Shown: piece by piece, positions 33,711 through 36,508 of the stretch | Position numbering within the stretch: position 1 is the stretch's first letter | Layout: the number at the start of each line of letters is the position of its first letter | Assembly (NCBI GenBank): GCA_016839745.1 | Contig: JAEOTS010000128.1 | Coordinates: forward strand, 1 to 36,508 | From: Promethearchaeota archaeon | Lineage (GTDB): Archaea > Asgardarchaeota > Lokiarchaeia > Sigyniarchaeales > SOKP01 | Direction: 5' to 3' | Length of the DNA stretch: 36,508 nt | Made by a program: the position numbers and the translations under genes | Notes under the pieces: generated by a model | What the model was told of the DNA's origin: nothing | The model's input: the letters and a program-made list of their open reading frames with translations, nothing else | The model's database searches: none

Positions 33711-36101
33711 TTATTCAGTTTCTTTAATAATTTTATTGAGAGTCTCTATCGCATTTTCTATAATGCTTTTTGAGAACACTTTTTTTATGGTTTTTGCCAT
33801 CATTTTATAGGATCCTGTGACTTCCATTTCTATTTCAATAAAGATGCCAATACCTGAATCTATATCCTCAAAACTTATAGTATAAAAAGTTGTACCAGGA
33901 GAAGGAACAACTTCAAATTTTGTAGAATGTTCAGTTCTTGGGCCAATCTCATTGGTTGATATTTCTTTTCCCTGAGCTACCGTAGTATGTTGTCCAATTG
34001 TATCAAAGAACTTGTTTATTATATTTCCCAAATCGGCTCGTTTCTCTTTTAATTCAAAAATTAATTGCTTAGCTTCAGGTTCTTGTTTTCCTCCACCACT
34101 TACTACGACCCTCACGCGACCGATGTTCCGGATTCGTGCATTGGGAGTTTGAGAGTCACCTTGCCTTTGCGAGGTTACAAGAACTGCTGGAAAGTATGTG
34201 CCACTTTCGGAAAAGGTATAAGTGGTCTTCACCTTCACACGATTGCTCTTGGTGTCTTTGAGTTGCTCGGTAATTGGATAATCGCCATTACCCTCGAAAT
34301 CCCATTCCACACCAACAATAAAACCGGTATCTGGCGGTGCTTCGATAACCGCGGAAAACTTAACTTTCTTCCCGACATTGACCTCTGCACGCATACCTCC
34401 GTTTACTGTAAGATTGACCACCGGTTGTACTCCCTTGCGCTCCGCAGCAGTCGGTGGTACTTCCACTTGGCCATCTACCACTTTATATATAGTGCTCGCA
34501 GGAGGTGCCACGCCTTTTTCAACCCATGCGCTCACATCGCGCAGTGCCTGTTGCAAGATACCACCATAGTTGATAACTCGAGTGGTTATTGCTGGATGGG
34601 AGTCTATAGGTGAGATCACAGGTGGTGTATGCATCGCATTGTCAATGAACCAGAGCCGATAATTATCATCGAATTTTTCTCCCAATGCGGCTTTCACCTT
34701 CGAGCGATACCAGTCAGCTTGCCAAGGATAGGCAGCCTCATCCGTTAACATTTCTACAACTATCATCTTGCCCTCAAACTTGCCAGTCTGGACCGAACCA
34801 GCGCCCTGATACGCATGACGCGGACCCAGTATCTCGGGTCGTTGCGGATACAGCGGTTTACCATCAGCGCCCCGGAACTGGTCCCAGACATAATATTCAG
34901 GTGACGGAACCTGATGGCGATGATAGGTTTGAGTTGCGAGATAATTAGAGTTGTCGATCTGCACTTTGTCACCCACCTTAACAGCTGCCAGTAACCGGTA
35001 GTTTTCCTCACCATAGGCTAGCATTACCATGTTATCGAACGCTGCAACAGCGTAAACAACGCAACCCTCTGCTTCACCGCTCTTCAAGAATATTGAAGCA
35101 CCCTGTATGTCACCTTCAGGCACGCTTTCTAATTCAAATCCTGCTGGGACTACATTACCCGCTTGCCCCGCAGATATAGACAATGACCCTCCCATTTTCC
35201 TGATATCTTCGGGCATAATAAGCTTGCTTATGGTTGTATCGTGTTTTATCCGGGCGTCTAAGAGCGATTGGGGCGGGTTTGCACCGAGGTAGCCCGGTTC
35301 CTTCCAAAAATCCTCAAAGTAATTAGAATCCCATTTCATCATTGGGTCAAGGAGCGTAGTTAAGACTCCGGTGTAACCGAACGCTATTCTCCTGTAATTG
35401 AACCAAGCTCGTGGCGGAAAACCCATCTTAGTCACTTCGATAAGCGCCTCTCGTTCCTCTTCATTTAGATCAGCATATATATCTCCGCTACCACCAGGTT
35501 CTACCGCATCGATGATGGCGGGTATTTTATCTTTCAACACGCGCATTGCGTGAGCCTGTACCGAGAATACATTGATCATGGCCATTGGTGTTGCGTGAAT
35601 AAATGGCACCACGCCATCCCAGACACCAACTGTGTTTTCTATGCAACTAATTGTCTTATATCCTCCACCGCTACCGCCAAAAGCATACCCATACGAGCGG
35701 TGGGGACCATACATTTCAGAAGCCAAAACACGCGAATATTTCGCCACTGCCACACTGGTCCGATATCCGGCGATGGTGGGATCATCCCCTGGGAACATGT
35801 CCAACCTCCCTAAGTTCGATTCCAAAAGATAGCCGCCACTCTCGAAGGCAAAGTCTAATGAGTAGGGAGGATCTGGGTAACTTGGATTCTGTACTTGATT
35901 TTCATTCCCAGACATCGGCATGATATACTGGAAGAACCGACCATCGTATTGTTCCTTAGGTGGGAAGTATAACGAGAATCGAGCATCTGTGTCCTTAAAA
36001 CCGCCATGGACGTATCGATGGCGTACAGGCTCGTCCCGCCACTCATCGATATCCACATATGGCTGGGTAAAAAACGGATCAATTGATTCACTTGTTTGCA
36101 T
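33711..36101 (-). CDS. tannase/feruloyl-esterase-like hydrolase with PKD domain and START-like C-terminal domain
   Basis: 796 residues. The N-terminal 540 look like the tannase family of alpha/beta hydrolases: nucleophile elbow FGGSGGGYK with S144, a probable Asp near 450 (MLTDEAAYP) and His near 490 (NAMHTPPV). Residues about 565-668 hold a PKD-type beta sandwich (VEWDFEGNGDYPI). After a GGGKQEPE linker, residues 680-796 are helix-strand rich and resemble a START/polyketide-cyclase (SRPBCC) fold. No signal peptide is seen although such esterases and PKD domains are normally outside the cell. The first 670 codons are GC-rich, while the last 125 match the AT-rich host. The gene thus looks like a bacterial-type import fused to a local domain. 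Substrate unknown. Confidence 0.8.
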   Translation of the reverse strand: MQTSESIDPFFTQPYVDIDEWRDEPVRHRYVHGGFKDTDARFSLYFPPKEQYDGRFFQYIMPMSGNENQVQNPSYPDPPYSLDFAFESGGYLLESNLGRLDMFPGDDPTIAGYRTSVAVAKYSRVLASEMYGPHRSYGYAFGGSGGGYKTISCIENTVGVWDGVVPFIHATPMAMINVFSVQAHAMRVLKDKIPAIIDAVEPGGSGDIYADLNEEEREALIEVTKMGFPPRAWFNYRRIAFGYTGVLTTLLDPMMKWDSNYFEDFWKEPGYLGANPPQSLLDARIKHDTTISKLIMPEDIRKMGGSLSISAGQAGNVVPAGFELESVPEGDIQGASIFLKSGEAEGCVVYAVAAFDNMVMLAYGEENYRLLAAVKVGDKVQIDNSNYLATQTYHRHQVPSPEYYVWDQFRGADGKPLYPQRPEILGPRHAYQGAGSVQTGKFEGKMIVVEMLTDEAAYPWQADWYRSKVKAALGEKFDDNYRLWFIDNAMHTPPVISPIDSHPAITTRVINYGGILQQALRDVSAWVEKGVAPPASTIYKVVDGQVEVPPTAAERKGVQPVVNLTVNGGMRAEVNVGKKVKFSAVIEAPPDTGFIVGVEWDFEGNGDYPITEQLKDTKSNRVKVKTTYTFSESGTYFPAVLVTSQRQGDSQTPNARIRNIGRVRVVVSGGGKQEPEAKQLIFELKEKRADLGNIINKFFDTIGQHTTVAQGKEISTNEIGPRTEHSTKFEVVPSPGTTFYTISFEDIDSGIGIFIEIEMEVTGSYKMMAKTIKKVFSKSIIENAIETLNKIIKETE
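34075..36101. other. GC-rich segment within one gene
   Basis: A hand count gives 36 of 60 G+C at 34801-34860 but 17 of 60 at 33781-33840 in the same gene. The change falls near 34075, at the linker between the PKD and START-like domains. Long open frames on the opposite strand here are a side effect of this composition. It is the clearest sign of horizontal transfer in the window. Confidence 0.75.
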
Positions 36102-36207
36102 AATTATATACCTATTTTTTCGATATGAAATTATATTTTCAATTCAATTTTAATTCTTTTTTTCTTTTTCATACTTTATTTGTTTCTCAACATATATATA
36201 GCATATA

Positions 36208-36244
36208 TTAAAAAAAAGGAATTCTCTCTGAAAAATAAGAGAAT
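36208..36244 (-). terminator. hairpin plus T-run terminator
   Basis: On the minus strand, 7-base arms ATTCTCT / AGAGAAT (36221-36244) with a 10-base loop are followed within a few bases by TTTTTTTT. It lies about 33 bases after the stop of the gene at 36277 and looks like an intrinsic terminator. Confidence 0.6.
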
Positions 36245-36276
36245 CGTAAAATTATCAGAAATAAATAATACAACGA

Positions 36277-36501
36277 TTATGACGAACTTGAACCGCCTGA
36301 AGACATTAAATCAACAATGGTTTGGGATGATATAACTGAATCGCATTTTGAACAAGAGTGGAATATTAGTGGCACAGCTCCAATTTTATCTAAATACCGT
36401 TTAACAAATTTTAAACTATATTGTGCCATTCGTTTCATCATCTTTCCCCCAAATGGGACGACCTCAGCTTGAATTTCTATGAAATTTTCGTAAGTTTTCA
36501 T
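36277..36501 (-). CDS. hypothetical 74-residue protein
   Basis: 74 residues, starting at an ATG only seven bases from the window end, so upstream signals are not visible and a longer frame is possible. Family not recognised. It is basic in the middle (GGKMMKRMAQYSLKFVKRYL), has a C-S-K-C pair (positions 50 and 53), and ends in a Gly/Ser tail (SSGGSSSS). The first 40 residues could form an amphipathic helix. The hairpin terminator beyond it supports a real gene. It shares its strand with the tannase-like gene, but the terminator separates them. Confidence 0.6.
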   Translation of the reverse strand: MKTYENFIEIQAEVVPFGGKMMKRMAQYSLKFVKRYLDKIGAVPLIFHSCSKCDSVISSQTIVDLMSSGGSSSS

Positions 36502-36508
36502 GAGATCA

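Noticed and set aside
34065..36153. Several open frames on the plus strand opposite the tannase-like gene
   Set aside because: They are caused by the high G+C of the coding strand. They show no domain signature, while the minus frame has clear hydrolase motifs.

Overview
The window looks like a piece of an archaeal chromosome, most likely an Asgard archaeon of the Lokiarchaeia (Promethearchaeota) type. The base composition is AT-rich. Promoters are TATA-like, ribosome sites are GGTG/GGAG/AAGGA-like, and several genes start with TTG. The gene content fits too: heterodisulfide reductase (Hdr) modules with MvhD, a HMG-CoA-synthase-like/DUF35 protein beside a thiolase, AlaX, VapBC of the DUF217 type, and paired roadblock/LC7 proteins, which Asgard genomes carry in large numbers. 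The lineage is inferred from gene content; no rRNA or ribosomal protein gene lies here to test it.

Layout. (1) 1-5438: the end of one mvhD gene, then a complete electron-transfer operon: an HdrC-HdrB fusion (HdrD-like) whose only plausible start is an ATA codon, a double-length HdrA, and MvhD. (2) 5484-12369: an MFS exporter, a pair of small membrane proteins, a large unknown protein with two C-terminal membrane helices, a membrane-embedded M28-like peptidase and a GPH-type sugar symporter. (3) 12602-26389: a carbohydrate and peptide catabolism region with a sulfatase, AlaX, a VapBC module, a small zinc protein, a DUF4910-like peptidase, a GH4 glycosidase, a GH2 beta-mannosidase, a metallo-beta-lactamase-fold hydrolase, an FkbM methyltransferase, an M24 peptidase and an enolase-superfamily enzyme. 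None of the glycan enzymes shows a signal peptide, so sugars are probably imported by the symporter and cut inside the cell. (4) 26509-28045: a possible longin-like protein and a GNAT acetyltransferase. (5) 28243-30890: a HMG-CoA-synthase-like/DUF35 fusion followed by an SCP2-type thiolase. (6) 31049-32586: two overlapping roadblock proteins that share a duplicated tail ending in a CCHC zinc knuckle. (7) 32633-36501: a GNAT acetyltransferase, a GC-rich tannase-like hydrolase with a PKD domain joined to an AT-rich START-like domain, and a small Cys-containing protein.

The most unusual items are five. The HMG-CoA-synthase-like protein has lost the Cys/His/Asn triad while its thiolase partner keeps its own. 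The roadblock pair carries a common, undescribed tail. The tannase/PKD/START protein has a sharp compositional border inside one reading frame. The HdrD-like gene starts at ATA. A 44-base copy of the thiolase gene's 3' end and terminator lies in another intergenic region. No tRNA, rRNA, CRISPR array or insertion sequence was seen.
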